Source: Eublepharis macularius
Taxonomy: Eukaryota; Chordata; Lepidosauria; Squamata; Eublepharidae
Length of the DNA stretch: 64,000 nt
Assembly: GCF_028583425.1 (NCBI RefSeq)
Contig: NC_072798.1
Span: 10,976,501 to 11,040,500 of the forward strand
Direction: 5' to 3'
This document shows, piece by piece, positions 31,019 to 42,029 of this stretch (the stretch's first letter is position 1; every line of letters begins with the position of its first letter). Below the pieces are notes generated by a model. That model saw only the letters and a list, made by a program, of their open reading frames with translations, had not been told where the DNA came from and did no database searches. Position numbers and translations under genes: made by a program.

Positions 31019-31635
31019 CTTGCTTTTTTCGCCGTTGTTTTTCATTGGCAATGCAATGGAAGCATTCTTCAATGGCAATATTGGCTGGAAGAACATGCAA
31101 AGGTCACAGAAAGGGAGGGTTAGAAAAGAGTGCAATTGACAAACTGGAGAACTCTCTGAGCTGCTGCAAAGGAACCTTTGAGCGCCCAGCCAGTATATAT
31201 ATGCTATACATAGGGTTCCCAGCATAGCCTCCACAAATATTGGGAGATTGAGGGAGGAGGCAGTGCCTATGAAGGGCAAAGTTTGGAGAAGAAGTGATGT
31301 CATTTCCTGGACATGCTCTAGGCAGTCTCCCTTAGTATCTATGGTCTTTACCACAGAGACCAGTGGAACTACCTAAAACCTCAGTATGTGGAGGCCAATT
31401 ATTCTCTGGCTACTTAGTTCCCTGGGTTTGAAAAACAAGGGTCTTGAAGTGAGCAAACCCTCCCCCTGTGTGGGTAAATGGGAGGGTTAGGTGTATACCT
31501 GTTTGATTGCCTCTAAAACATGGCATCCTTTTGTCCTTTCTCCCTGAAATTCAGGTTGTGTGATTCCTTCAAGGACTACTAGAACTGCTACTGTTTGCAT
31601 ACTGAACAACAAAGTTACAGGCTTTGTGGTTTGTG
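31015..31635. other. No gene recognised: mostly unique
   Basis: A piece from 31206 (TAGGGTTCCCAGC...) may be a decayed MITE of the hAT-C kind. Otherwise no repeat or exon is recognised. Confidence 0.35.
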
Positions 31636-32480
31636 TCTGAATTTTGGGATACAATCTGGGAGACCCAGGTTCAAATTCTGCTCTGCCATGGAAGCTTGCT
31701 GAATGTCATGGGGCACAGTGTGGCTGAGGAGTCCTCCAAGGAAGAAGAGCCTTGGGTAACTAGCCGAGCTAGCTCTGGTGCAGCAGAAGCCAGCAAGCAG
31801 GAGGAACAGCTGTGGACAGATCAAGGTCTACAGCCGGCGGCTGAGCCAGAAGGTCTGACTCCCTCCAGCAGCACCACCACTGGTGAAGCTCAGCCGGCAG
31901 CTAAGCCAGAGACACCATTGCCATCCAGCTCTAGCATCACGGACGAAGCACAATCCAGGACACCAAACTCCCCTGCTTCCCCGAGGGAGAGGCGCAGACA
32001 GAAACAACACATGGAGCTGCAGGAAAGGCGGCAAAGTGCACGCCTCCTGGCCAGACGCCAGTTGCTTGTGGAGAGCGATCAGAAGTGTGCACAGGATAGC
32101 TCCCAAGCAGCTGGCTGTAAGCCCAGCCTCACTATAGAAGGCATGGAAGCAACACATCGGCATTCTGCTCCGGCTGTGACCACTCCATGCCATGCCGTGC
32201 CGTGCCATGCCATGCCTGGCTTTGCTGTGTGACTATTGGACTGTGCCTTGACTCTGCCTCTGCTTAGCCCTCGAACCTTGCTGCCAAATGACCTGTGGAC
32301 TGCTTGACCTGGCTATTTGGACTCCGGAACAGACTCTGACCATGCTACTGGGCCTGCCCACGACACTGAATGATACTGAGCCATCACGCAGTCTCTGCTA
32401 AACATACCTCACAGGGATAACGTGAGGATAAAATGGAGACAGGAAGAATACTGTGAGACACTATGGGTGCTCATTAGTAG
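31636..32480 (+). mobile_element. tRNA-derived SINE type D, split by a solo LTR
   Basis: The left part (31636-31703) has GGGAGACCCAGGTTCAAATT (B box) and TGGAAGCTTGCTG. The right part (32366-32480) resumes with a TGAGCCATCAC-like 'ccagtcac' region and CCTCACAGGGATAACGTGAGG. The interrupting element is at 31704-32365. Confidence 0.65.
31704..32365 (+). mobile_element. Solo LTR of an LTR retrotransposon (662 bp)
   Basis: It begins TGTCATGGGGCAC and ends CCCACGACA, satisfying TG...CA. Exact 5-bp duplications CTGAA lie at 31699-31703 and 32366-32370. It interrupts a SINE whose two halves join across it. A 202-codon frame (31624-32232) starts before the LTR in the SINE and is proline/serine/glutamine rich without domain, so it is not called as a gene. 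Five-bp duplications fit gypsy or retrovirus-like elements. No internal region remains. Confidence 0.75.
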
Positions 32481-32620
32481 AGATGGGCTACCACAGAGAA
32501 AGCACAGGGACTCTCTTAACTTCTAGCTAGAAATCTGTGAGTGGCATACATAAACCACGCTCCCCTTGATAATGGTAGAAGTAGCCCATTATTTTTCAGT
32601 ACAATGAACATGGAAACATT

Positions 32621-32732
32621 GTTTGTTTGTTTGTTTGTTTGTTTGTTTGTTTGTTTGTTTGTTTGTTTGTTTGTTCGTTCGTTCGTTCGTTCGTTCGTTC
32701 GTTCGTTCGTTCGTTCGTTCGTTCGTTCGTTC
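32621..32732 (+). repeat. Compound (GTTT)13(GTTC)15 microsatellite
   Basis: Thirteen GTTT units switch abruptly to fifteen GTTC units, followed by GGTA and GACA repeats to 32760. TNKQ/TNER-repeat frames on the minus strand come only from this. Confidence 0.95.
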
Positions 32733-33445
32733 ATAGGTAGGTAGACAGACAGACAGACAGACCACTTTTTTTTTAAACAAGCATAAAGCTGAGCACAGAG
32801 ATGGAATTTATCTGAAACAAAGCCATACCAATTTCCATGGCATGTTAAGCAGTGTGGAAACTCCCTAGTAGGTCTCCCATCTAGACTAAGTAGGAGACCC
32901 CAATTGGTGCAAAACACTGCAGCTCGACTGTTATCAGGAGCGAGTAAAAACTTGAACATCACTCCCATCCTGCAGTCACTCCATTGGCTAACCTTGAGTT
33001 ACCATGCTCAGTTCAAGGTATTGATTATCACTTAGAAAGCTCTTCATGGCCTTGGTCCGGCATACGTATGGGACCGCCTCCCTCCATATGCTCATACATG
33101 GCAGCTTTGCTCTTCCTAACAGGGTCTCCAGCAGGTGCCACCCAGCACATCAGTGAAATTGACAGCAGCCCGTACATGGGCCTTCTCTGTGGTGGCCCCT
33201 ACGCTGTGGAATGGCCTGCCTGAGGAAGTCAGGAGAGCCCCCACTCTCCTGGCTTTCCACAAACAATGCAAAACTCAATTATTCAAAATGTCTTTTTACT
33301 CAGATAGGAGGGTTGTATTGCAGGGAGGGGATCTCAGATGATCCGCTAATATGTTAGGAACCTTAGACCTCACCACTATGTTGTATTGGATTCTTACTAA
33401 TACCAAGTCATTGTAAACTTGTATTTATTTAGCCTATGGCATTGT

Positions 33446-33533
33446 TTGTTAATTATAGGATGTTTTGGAGGTCTTTCCTTCATAGGATCACCATAGGTCA
33501 GAGGCGACTTGACAGCACATAACACACACACAC
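33446..33533 (+). mobile_element. Very short BovB (RTE) 3' insertion
   Basis: Contains TTTTGGAGGTCTTTCCTTCA and GAGGCGACTTGACAGCAC then an AC tail, matching the 3' end of the BovB copy at 61230-61300. Target duplications GGCATTGT lie at 33438-33445 and 33534-33541. At about 88 bp it is an extreme 5' truncation. Confidence 0.75.
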
Positions 33534-33559
33534 GGCATTGTGTATGGAAATGTTCCTGA

Positions 33560-33960
33560 CAGGGCCAGCGCGCCCATTGAGGCCAGGTAGGCGGTGGCCT
33601 CAGGGCGCGAGGTGCCGGAGAGGGTGCCGGAGGAGGCGCGGGGGGCGGGAGCATGTGCCATGGACCTGCAGCCTCCTAGCCCTCCCGCCTTGAGCCGTTG
33701 CCACCGCCAGAACACTCCCCCAGCCGGGCTCAGCAGCGGCGGGCAGGCTTCTGCAGCGGCACAGGGAAACCGAGCAGGAGAGCTCGGAGGCCACCTGCGC
33801 GCCATCCCAGCCACCCACCACAGCAATCGGGCTGGCGGTGCACGCATGCCCATGATGATGTCACATGTGACATCATCATGCAGGCCTGTGCGTGTGTGTG
33901 TGGACAGGCACTCAGCCGGCCGGCTGGCTGCAAGCACCAAAAACCCTGGTGTCGCTGCTG
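33560..33960. mobile_element. GC-rich hAT-like element (401 bp)
   Basis: It begins CAGGGCCAGCGC. Exact 8-bp duplications GTTCCTGA lie at 33552-33559 and 33961-33968. It shares GACATCATCATGCAGG and overall GC-rich character with 7853. The perfect dyad GATGATGTCACATGTGACATCATC lies near 33852-33877. Overlapping frames of 73-150 codons are compositional. Confidence 0.75.
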
Positions 33961-34327
33961 GTTCCTGATATTGGCTGTACTAATCTTACACTGTGTAATC
34001 TGCCTTGCATCCCAGTGAAAAAGGTGGCCTGTAAATGACATAACAAATAAATAAATAAATACCCAATAGTTCAGTCCCCATCTGTACCAAGGCATCTCTC
34101 TGAGCTATTTCTTATGACACAGTCCTGGGTTGCAATAAGTCATAATAAGGTCATAAATAGTACTTGTCATTGCTAAGATACATGAAACCAAGAATAATAT
34201 TGTTCTCAGCGTCTGTATATGTGTGTGTGTGTCTGTCTACCTGTGTTCAGAGGATCCACGGTGTGTCTAAACTGTCAGTTCTTTATGTTCTATTTCAGTT
34301 TGTGATTTATAATTCAGTTTCGATTTG

Positions 34328-34510
34328 TAATCCAGCCAGTGTGGTGTAGTGGTTTACATTCCTAGGCACTTTCCATTCTTCCACGAAGCATGGTGGGTGA
34401 GCCACTTTTTCTTAGCCTAACCGGCTCACAATGTTCTGAGGATAAAATGAAGGAAAGAAGAGCCGCATATTCCGTTCTGAACTCATCGAAGAGAGATGGG
34501 ATTAAAAATG
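34328..34510 (+). mobile_element. tRNA-derived SINE type D, decayed
   Basis: The A box region CAGTGTGGTGTAGTGGTTT is clear and the B box is lost. GAGGATAAAATGAAGGA marks the tail. Confidence 0.5.
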
Positions 34511-34572
34511 TATGGAGAAATACATAATTAGCATTGTTTCAATGTTTTCTGTGATCCTGTACTTGGATCACA

Positions 34573-34760
34573 GACAGCTGGTTAGTGTAGTGGTTAGTGT
34601 TGGACTAGGATCTGGGAGGCCCCGGTTCAAATCCCCACTCTGTCATGAAATCTAGCTGGATGGCCTTGGCCAAATTGCACTCCCTCAGCCTGACCTACCA
34701 CACAGGATTCTTGTGATGATAAAACAGAGGAGGATTTTATAGATGGGGACTGTAATTGCT
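34573..34760 (+). mobile_element. tRNA-derived SINE, type D
   Basis: A box GGTTAGTGTAGTGGTTAG, GATCTGGGAGGCC, B box GGTTCAAATCCCC, then ACCACACAGGATTCTTGTG. Confidence 0.78.
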
Positions 34761-34857
34761 TGTCTCCACACACTTAGGAAATATACCAGTTTCGTTTATT
34801 ACTGGGAAAAAAATGGAGCCAAAATTGAGTCTCACCAAGCAATGTTGAACTGGTACA

Positions 34858-35292
34858 CAGGGGTCATTTCTTAGAAAAAGAGCTAGAAGAACTCATTACC
34901 ATAACTCATTAGCATATGCCATGCCCCTTGACAGCACCAGAAGTGTGTCATTAGCATAACTGATTTGCATATGCCACACCCTCTGACATCACCTATCCTG
35001 GCTGTTTTGGACCGACTCCTGGCCATTCAGGGCTGAAATTGGGCCCAAAATGGCAAAAAGGGGCTGAAAATGCCCGAAAAGGGGCCCAAAATGGTCAGGA
35101 TCGGGCCGCTCCTGAGTGGGAGAGTGATCCACCACCCATCAGAGGCCCGATCTGGGCTGTTTTGGCCCCAATCCAGGCTGAAACGGGCCCAAAATGGCCA
35201 AGTGTCAGGTGGACAGGGCCACTTGACATGTGACCTCTTTGGGGAACTGCTGGAACTGCGTTCCTGTGTGTTCCCCCTCGAAATGAGCCCTG
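34858..35292 (-). mobile_element. hAT-A element, copy 2 (435 bp)
   Basis: Ends are CAGGGGTCATTTCTTAG and CGAAATGAGCCCTG. Flanking octamers CTGGTACA and CTCATACA agree at 6 of 8 positions. The interior dyads (GGGCCCAAAATGG) match the other copies. Confidence 0.82.
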
Positions 35293-35951
35293 CTCATACA
35301 GCTCAATGAGATGTGAGTTTGTTCTTTGTAAATGAGTGTTATTATTAACCTCTGAGGAAGGCCCTTGAGCTGAAATGCATATGATCTTGTATTGGTCATT
35401 TGACAGGTTTCTCAACTGTATTTGGAAAACGTTGCAGCTTTTCTAAACCTTGCTCTGGTTTCTTATGTAGTCTGACATTCAGGCAACATGTTTTTAATTT
35501 TATTATTGTGCATACTGGATAATAAATATTTATTTAAAATATATTTTCATTGCTGTAGCTTGACCCTTGTAGCATCTCCAGTATATTTCGGGTCGAGGTT
35601 CGGAGTTCTCCCCCCACCTCCCGCTTCCTCTGTTTACAGCTCAATGCGGATCAGACACTTTCCAAGTTTTCATTTTGCTGAAGAGTTTTTCAATTTCCTC
35701 AGGCGTAACTTTAGGCCAAATGGGTAATCGCTTGGGATTTTCTTCCATATGATTAACAGGTACTGACAAAGAATAAAGTTTAGAAAAATAAAGTTCCCAG
35801 TCCTTGGCAGGAACACAGAAGGGAGTTTTTCTTTGAGCGCTGAACACAGATCTTACCAATGACCAAAATATAAAATCGAGGAGAAAAGAATGGTATAAGT
35901 TATTTTGAGTCCCCATTGGGGAGAAATGCAGGGTATAAATGAAGTAAATAA
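35293..35951. other. No gene recognised: unique sequence
   Basis: Minus frames at 35641-35916 include ordinary-looking residues but no domain. The short tail-like 'gagaaatgcagggtataaatg' at 35920-35940 may be a LINE or SINE end. Confidence 0.35.
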
Positions 35952-36205
35952 ATAAAGAGCCAGATTGGTCTAGTGGTTAAGCGCGGCAGGACTCTAATCT
36001 GGAGAAACGGGTTTGATTCCCCACTCCTCTGCTTGAAGCCAGCTGGGTGACCTTGGGTCAGTCGCAACTCTCTCAGAGCTCTCTCAGTCCCACCCACCTC
36101 ACAGGGTGATTGTTGTGAGGATAATAAAGACACTTTGTAAACTGCTCTGTGTGGGCGTTAAGTTGTCCTGAAGGGCTGCATATAAATCAAATATTATTAT
36201 GTTAT
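35952..36205 (+). mobile_element. tRNA-derived SINE, type A
   Basis: A box GATTGGTCTAGTGGTTAAG, B box GGTTTGATTCCCC, tail GGGCGTTAAGTTGTCCTGAA and an ATT run. Confidence 0.87.
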
Positions 36206-36476
36206 TATAAAATATGCATACACAAATAATTCATCCACAATGCTTATGGACACCGACAGCATATTTACAAAATTATTATATTAATATTTATTTACTTATT
36301 ATTTGACTTATTTACAAAATTTATATCCACCTTTCTGCCCAAGCAGGGTCATCAAGGCAGCTAACCATTTTAGGTAGAACATTATAAAAACACATCATAA
36401 AACCAAAGGTAAAATACCTATATAAAAATGCACAGCCAATAATTAAAACATAAGGCAGATAAGAGAGGTTACTCAG

Positions 36477-37013
36477 AGTCCAAACACACAAGACACACAG
36501 GTGAGTGTCAGCTCCTGCAAGGATCCCTGGGAATTGTAGTTTTTAAAAAAACAGCCACTCAATGTGAATCTCAGATCAGTTCAGCTGCGGAGAATCGTAA
36601 CTGGAAGGACTTCCTCACACACTCTCTCTCTCTTTCTCTTTCAAAAGTCCTCCGGGAGCTAAGGATGGGGGTGAGGGGGAGGTTGGGAACAACATAACAA
36701 GAGGCAGGAAAAAAGCCGAGGTGTTTTGTGAGCGAGAGAGAAACCCAGTCCCTCCTATTCTTCTTCTCCCAGCAGGATCCTGTTACATCCCCCTCACCCG
36801 CCCCATCTCTGAGCTCCTGAAGGAAAAACAGCCAATTGGGTTTTGAAAGAGAGAATCTCTCCAGTCGAGTGGCTGTTCTTTGCAAGAAAATCCTTTTCTT
36901 TCAGTTTTCCTCCAGTTGCTTGGAGAGGGGCAGGGTTAGACTACCACTCCCAGGGACGCTTGCGGGACCAATCAAGTGTTCTTCATGTGAAATTCATCTC
37001 GTGTGTTTCCACT
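36477..37013. mobile_element. Harbinger-like MITE with C-TNA-G target (537 bp)
   Basis: Left end AGTCCAAACACACAAGA, right end TCGTGTGTTTCCACT, both bounded by CTCAG (36472-36476, 37014-37018). Inside, TCCCTGGGAATTGTAG and TACCACTCCCAGGGA are a second inverted pair. It contains no transposase. Frames of 79-104 codons are shadows. Confidence 0.75.
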
Positions 37014-37039
37014 CTCAGGGAATACCAGATGAAACAAAC

Positions 37040-37375
37040 AAACAAAAGTTTTCACCTGCTGGTGGAAGACAGTGAAGAAGGGGACAGATAAACATCCCTG
37101 GAGAGGGAGTTCCATGATTTTGAGACCATGACCAACCTAGCATCAGATGGTTGGGCACCTGAAATAGGGCTTCCAAAGATGACCACAGCAGTTAGGAGCA
37201 TTTGTATGGGAGAAGGTGGACCTTAAGGTATGCTGGCCCCAAGCTATAGGGGGCTTTAAAGATCAACACCAGCATCTTGAAATGGGGATGGAAACAAAAT
37301 GGGAAACAAATTGGGGCCCAGATTGGAGTGATATCATCCCTATGACCATATTATGCAACCAGCGTAGGCGGCTGA
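37040..37375. repeat. Unclassified old interspersed repeat
   Basis: 'gagagggagttccatgatttt', 'ggggctttaaagatcaacacc' and 'catcttgaaatgggg' place it in the family at 1540 and 12950. Confidence 0.4.
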
Positions 37376-37399
37376 ACAAAATAAAATGAGATTGTTTTA

Positions 37400-37975
37400 C
37401 GTTTCCAGAATTAACTGAAGAATGAAAGAGTATCAGGGTAGAACTTTTGAAATGGGGCAGCAGATTATCTTAGATCCCTTATGATCTCAAAATATCGGAG
37501 ATCCTTTACCCTTGCTTGCTTCAACACTTTACCTTCAGCCCTCCTGGAAGGCAGATACCGGCTCTGTCCATGCCATACAGAGAAAGGAGAGTCTGTCGAA
37601 CATGTTCTGCTGCATTGCCCATTCCACAATAACATCCGATCTTACTATATAGCTCCAATCTTGTCAACTTTACCAGGAACATCTGAACAATATTGTGTCT
37701 CCCTCCTTCTTGCAGATTCTCCCTAGGAGATAACTAACAAAGACGCCAAATTTTGCCTTCGGGCGTGTGGGATATGCAAGCAGTTGACTGAGCCTCAATA
37801 ACTTACTTCCTTGTCAGAGGAAGGTATCTTCTCTCTGTCCCCTCTACAACCTGCTCCCACAGCTCTGTGTTCGTCACACCGTACATGCCTTCCTATTCTT
37901 ATTTGTATTGTTTTTTATTCTATTCTTCTTTTACTCTCCAGAGCTGATTCCGTATCGAAATAAATTGATTGAAAT
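37400..37975 (+). pseudogene. LINE C-terminal remnant, clade unresolved
   Basis: The frame at 37481-37726 gives YRRSFTLACFNTLPSALLEG, then LCPCHTEKGESVEHVLLHC (a C-x-C...H-x4-C knuckle) and PFHNNIRSYYI. Downstream are a degenerate 3' UTR and an ATTGAAATTG-type tail near 37965. The same protein motif is at 42240-42430. It resembles the end of a non-LTR retrotransposon RT protein. I cannot fix the clade. Confidence 0.6.
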
Positions 37976-38049
37976 TGAAATGGGGCTTATCCCAAATTCC
38001 TCCATGTCTACAATTCGTTTGTAAGAATTGTTTGATACCAAAGCAGAGA

Positions 38050-38265
38050 TCCCATTCCCCTGGTGTAGGTGAGGGGATCCTCAGCTCTCAGCCTCTGCCC
38101 CCCCCCATCTCTTACCTGGCTGGCAGAGGGGGAAAGGTACAGGAATGGGTCAACAACCACACAGGAGAGTGCTCCAGAGTGCTTCTGCATCATGCTGGGA
38201 GTGAATGTCATTCTCGGAGCAACAAGGAAGCTCAGGGTTGCTTCCGTGTTGTGTGAAAAAGGCGT
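38050..38265. repeat. GC-rich segment, possibly an unclassified repeat
   Basis: Contains CTCTTACCTGGCTGGCAGAG and GGAGAGTGCTCCAGAGTGC. Overlapping 86-103 codon frames lie on both strands. I cannot name a family. Confidence 0.25.
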
Positions 38266-40075
38266 CATTCATAGCGCTACACAGAATCACTCTGTTGTGC
38301 ATACGTGCTGTACATGTTCAAAGAGTAAATACTCCCGTTGTACCCCCCACAACCCCTCCGTTCCCTGGTTTGAGCCCTGAGGGACCCGGCAATCCTATAC
38401 CAAATAATTAAAATAATCAAATGAATATGTGCTTAACTTCCTGTAAAAAAGTGTAAAAGTATCAGAACTCAGAGAAGGTACAGAACACAGAAATGTACTA
38501 AGGATGGTGATATTACAAAAAAAATAAAAAATAAAGCATATCCCTATATAGTGGCTTATCTAACATGGTGGATTTGGGCAGGTTGCCCATATAATCGCAA
38601 GATTAAGAACAAGCACAACAGCAATATTCAAGTCATTTTCCCTCTTTTGGTGGACAGAGTTCAGCCCTCCACAGACTTCACAGCCAAAGCTCATTACACG
38701 AGATAGGTTTTTACAGCTTGTTCAGTGAGTGTTGGCTGAAGACTCCACGGGGCATTGCACCTTTTCAGAAGAAGTATTTTCACTGGATTCCTAATGCATG
38801 GCAACTTCAAAGCCACGTGCATATTTGAGGGGGAGGGCACCTTCGTCTAAATTCATCCTCAGAGTGAATTCAGCTTATAAAGGATCAACTTCTTGCATAG
38901 ATGATGAGTAGAGAAATCCACCCCTCCTTGAGGATCATATCCAAAGTAGCAATAAGGCCCATTGTTTGGGAAAATACAACGGTCCCTAGCAGTGCTTCCT
39001 CCCCTGTGCCTCCTCCCGCAGCATCAGTCAAGGGGGGACTGGAGAAAAGATGGGGGGCTCCTCCTCCTCTGGCTCCTCAGCTGCTGCTCGGCTTGTGCGT
39101 AGCCCTCCCAAGGCCCTGCGGAGACGGCGGGGAGCCTTGCCCCCTGCCCACTGCAGGATCTTGAGAGGGCCTTGCTGCCACACTGAGCCTTCCTGTAGCA
39201 GTGGCAGGCTCCTCGGGTGCCACCATGGTAGGGCCCTCCACAGCGGTAGGCTCCTCTGGACGCCCCAAGGAGGCAGCAGAGAGGGAAACTGATTTGCCCC
39301 TGGCTTGCTTCTTATCTCCGTGTACTGCACCTATGCGGGGATAAGAAGTGAGTCGTCAACAACACAGTTTGCCTTTTATGTTTCAGGATATCTCTTGCTT
39401 TTTCCTATGTTTTACTAAAGCAAGAATCCCTGGCATCAGTGAACTCTCTACTCAATTAGTCTTATTACTTAGTATTGCCCATGCTGAAGAAGCAAAAAGA
39501 AGCAAAAAGAGAGGAGTTAACATTAGGGATAATGCAACCCTCAGAAATTACCTGTTGGAGAACTGAGCTTCCCTGCTCTCAGCACTCATTTTCTCTCCAG
39601 TCTAGCACCTTGTAGTTTTCAAAGGCTCAGCTGTTTACAATTTTTTAAAAAAGCAGTGTTTTGAATGTATTTGTATCTGTGCACTAAGAGGCATCCATCA
39701 TCACTTAGGCAATAGCTGACACATACTCAAAACCAACCAGCTACCTGAATTGATAAGAATTGTGGTTTTTCTCAGCACTTCAGCTCATTTTAGCGGGGAC
39801 TAGAAAAGTGCAATTTTCTTCTACCCTTTTGGCAGGAAGTCATATTGTAACAGACTGAGATGCATGTTTTACAAGAAAGATAGGCCTTGGTTAAGAGGTC
39901 TATGTAAGGGCCATCTGGAGTTAGTTACACTTTTTTGGAAAGAGAAAATTTGTGGCTTTAGGAGAAACTATTGGGGAAAAGTGGGGGTATCTCTGTGGGT
40001 GCTTTTTCATGCATATATTTATTTTTTGACCATCCCAGCGAATACTTGCAAATGCTGACCAAGTGTTTTTGAGCA
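38266..40075. other. No gene recognised: unique sequence
   Basis: A GC-rich patch at 39000-39290 gives frames up to 100 codons on both strands without domains. It includes a CCTCCTCC tract and could be a small CpG-poor island or a decayed element. The rest is AT-rich. Confidence 0.35.
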
Positions 40076-40083
40076 CTCAAGAG

Positions 40084-40482
40084 TAGAGCCAGAAAAAATG
40101 AACCAAGTGGTTCGTGGGTCGTCAAGTTGCATGAACCACGAACCATGAACTTTTACAAACCTGCCCTGGTTCACGAATTGGTTTATTTTGGTTTATGAAA
40201 ATGTCACTTCTGGGACAGCAAATCACCACTTCCGGGTCAGCAGAAGGTCACATCCGGATCAGCAGAAGGTCTGCAGGAAGTCCATCCCCTATTGCCTAGG
40301 AAACTGATTGATTGGCTCCAGGCTATCTGCAGTGATGAACTGAAAAAGGAACTAAACAAACCAGCCTAAAGTCTGTGGCAGTTCATCAGAAATGGGATCT
40401 GATGAACTGCTGGTTCACAAACCACAAACCAGCCTGGTTCATCTCGAATTTTGGTATGTATTTCAGTTCGTGCCCATCTCTA
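40084..40482. mobile_element. hAT-B element, short variant (399 bp)
   Basis: Exact 8-bp duplications CTCAAGAG lie at 40076-40083 and 40483-40490. The right end is GTTCGTGCCCATCTCTA. The left terminus lacks about 11 bp (TAGAGCCAGAAAAA instead of TAGAGATGGGCACAAAC...), so this copy is probably immobile. The body matches 51218. Confidence 0.85.
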
Positions 40483-40568
40483 CTCAAGAGAGAGGCTCAC
40501 AAATTTCAAGCAAGGGACTGTTCCTTCATCAGTAGTAGTTATCATGGGAGATAAGGAAGTGAAGAGAA

Positions 40569-41125
40569 AGTCCACTACGGCAGCTTCACTCATCTGAACA
40601 GGGTCTCGTGCAGGTTCCACCTTGCACCTGGGCAAAATCAAAAGCTGCCCGTACCCATGCATTCTCTGTGGTGACTTTATGGAATAGTCCACCCAAGGAG
40701 GTTAAGAAAGCTCCCACTCTCCTGGCCTTCCGGAAATGATGCAAAAATGAATTATTCAACAGGGCTTTTTACTCAGATAGGAGGGCTGTACTGTAAAGAA
40801 ATAATCTCAAAGAGATCCATCAGTAAAGGGATAAGGAAGGACCACAGACTTTACTACTATTGCTGTACATATTTAGGGACCATAGACTTCACTACTATTG
40901 CTATAAGTATGATCCTACTGGGTAGTTCCTATGTTGTTTAATATGTCAGTTGTAGAATTGCTTACACTGTTTCAGCATTTCTTCAGCCCTGTATTGGATT
41001 TCTGCTGGGTTGTAAATCTTTGCATGTTTGCAGGTATATACTCATTGCACATTTATTACCTTTGATATTGACTGTACTGACTCACACCTTGTGTCTCAGT
41101 GACAACAACTGACGACAACAAGAAG
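40569..41125 (+). pseudogene. L2 LINE 3' end remnant
   Basis: The region GTACCCATGCATTCTCTGTG, CTCCTGGCCTTCCGGAAATG and TTTTTACTCAGATAGGAGGGC matches 33170-33320 and 61880-61960. It ends near TGTGTCTCAGTGACAAC. Confidence 0.7.
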
Positions 41126-41850
41126 TCAGCAAGCTCCTTGTTTAACGGACATATCTACTACAACTTGCCTTTCATTTTTGTTTTTTAAATGTTTGTTTAT
41201 CACTTAATGAATTGTAATTCGTTATTTGAAAAGCAAACCGACTTTATCGTTATCTCCAAAGGGATTTTCAGGGACACATGGAGGTTTCTCCCTCTTTTTT
41301 TGGTGTACATGCTTCATTCATTTTTCAAAGATTGATCATTCGATCCAGAAACTTTTTAATTATAATGTGTAATTGAAGCACTTTAGTTTCAATTAAAACA
41401 AAGAGGCCTAAAACCACAGGGTGCAAGACGCTTGTTAGAAGGGTATAATTTATTGCCATTTTGATGATCTTTGAGACTTCATCTTTCTTAAATCAATTAT
41501 AAATAATTCATTTGAAAATGGATACAAGTCAAATTAACTTAATTGATATCGGTTTTCTTTTTTGTGATCTGCAAATGTATGCACTGACTGCAAGGGGGGA
41601 AATGTTAATCCGCCCCAACTTTTGCTATGATAATTCTCTCCGGTAATTGAATAATGCTTTCTGCATACATGGCATACAGTAAAAGCAGCTTTCAAAGAGT
41701 TTCCAAAAGTACAAGAACATATCTTTTGCCAACCTAAGGAAAACATGTGATGCGGAATGCCATTTTTGAATGCTGTGCTTTGTAATGAAGAATAACACCA
41801 TGCAAGTAAAATGCTAGCATATCAAGGAATAACTATCCATCTGTACATTT
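41126..41850. other. Unique AT-rich block, candidate conserved non-coding element
   Basis: No repeat is recognisable over about 700 bp. The block is rich in homeodomain-type cores (TTAATTATAATG, TGTAATTGAAG, TTTCAATTAAAAC, AACTTAATTGATATC). The 70-codon minus frame at 41534-41746 has no domain. Confidence 0.3.
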
Positions 41851-41854
41851 GCCA

Positions 41855-41995
41855 TCACCTTATACAAAATCAGACCATTGGCCCATCTGGGTCTTTATGT
41901 CCTGTTTTGATTGTCAATTGCTCTCTCCACCTTCAAGACACCAAAGGACCTTTCCCAACACTTTCTGCCTGAGATCCATTAAATGAAGATGCCTT
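41855..41995 (-). mobile_element. tRNA-derived SINE, type B, body fragment
   Basis: 'ttatacaaaatcagaccattggcccatc' marks the body. The tRNA head is lost. Confidence 0.55.
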
Positions 41996-42029
41996 CTCCC
42001 TCTAATAAACCAAGATCCTTACCAGCCTA

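Larger units (their letters stand above)
32905..34062 (+). pseudogene. L2 LINE 3' portion with two later insertions
   Basis: Pieces encode VQNTAARLLSGAS, PILQSLHWL, FKVLIITYKALHGLGPAYV and VVAPTLWNGLPEEVRRAPTLL, the usual L2 C-terminal order, with stops and frameshifts. The LINE sequence is 32905-33445, 33534-33559 and 33961-34062, the last with the 3' end and an AAAT tail. The gaps are a BovB tail and a hAT-like element, each with its own target duplication. Confidence 0.78.

Noticed and set aside
32181..32220. Short GCCATGCC/GCCGTGCC tandem repeats considered as a satellite
   Set aside because: Only a few degenerate units inside the solo LTR; not an array.
31624..32232. 202-codon frame at the solo LTR
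   Set aside because: It begins in the SINE outside the LTR and has low-complexity composition without a domain. The sequence is better explained as LTR DNA.
32516..32968. 150-codon frame with TNER/TNKQ repeats
   Set aside because: It is only the translation of the GTTT/GTTC microsatellite.
33488..34095. Several 100-150 codon frames on both strands
   Set aside because: They lie in a GC-rich hAT-like element bounded by 8-bp duplications. The frames overlap each other and show no transposase motif.
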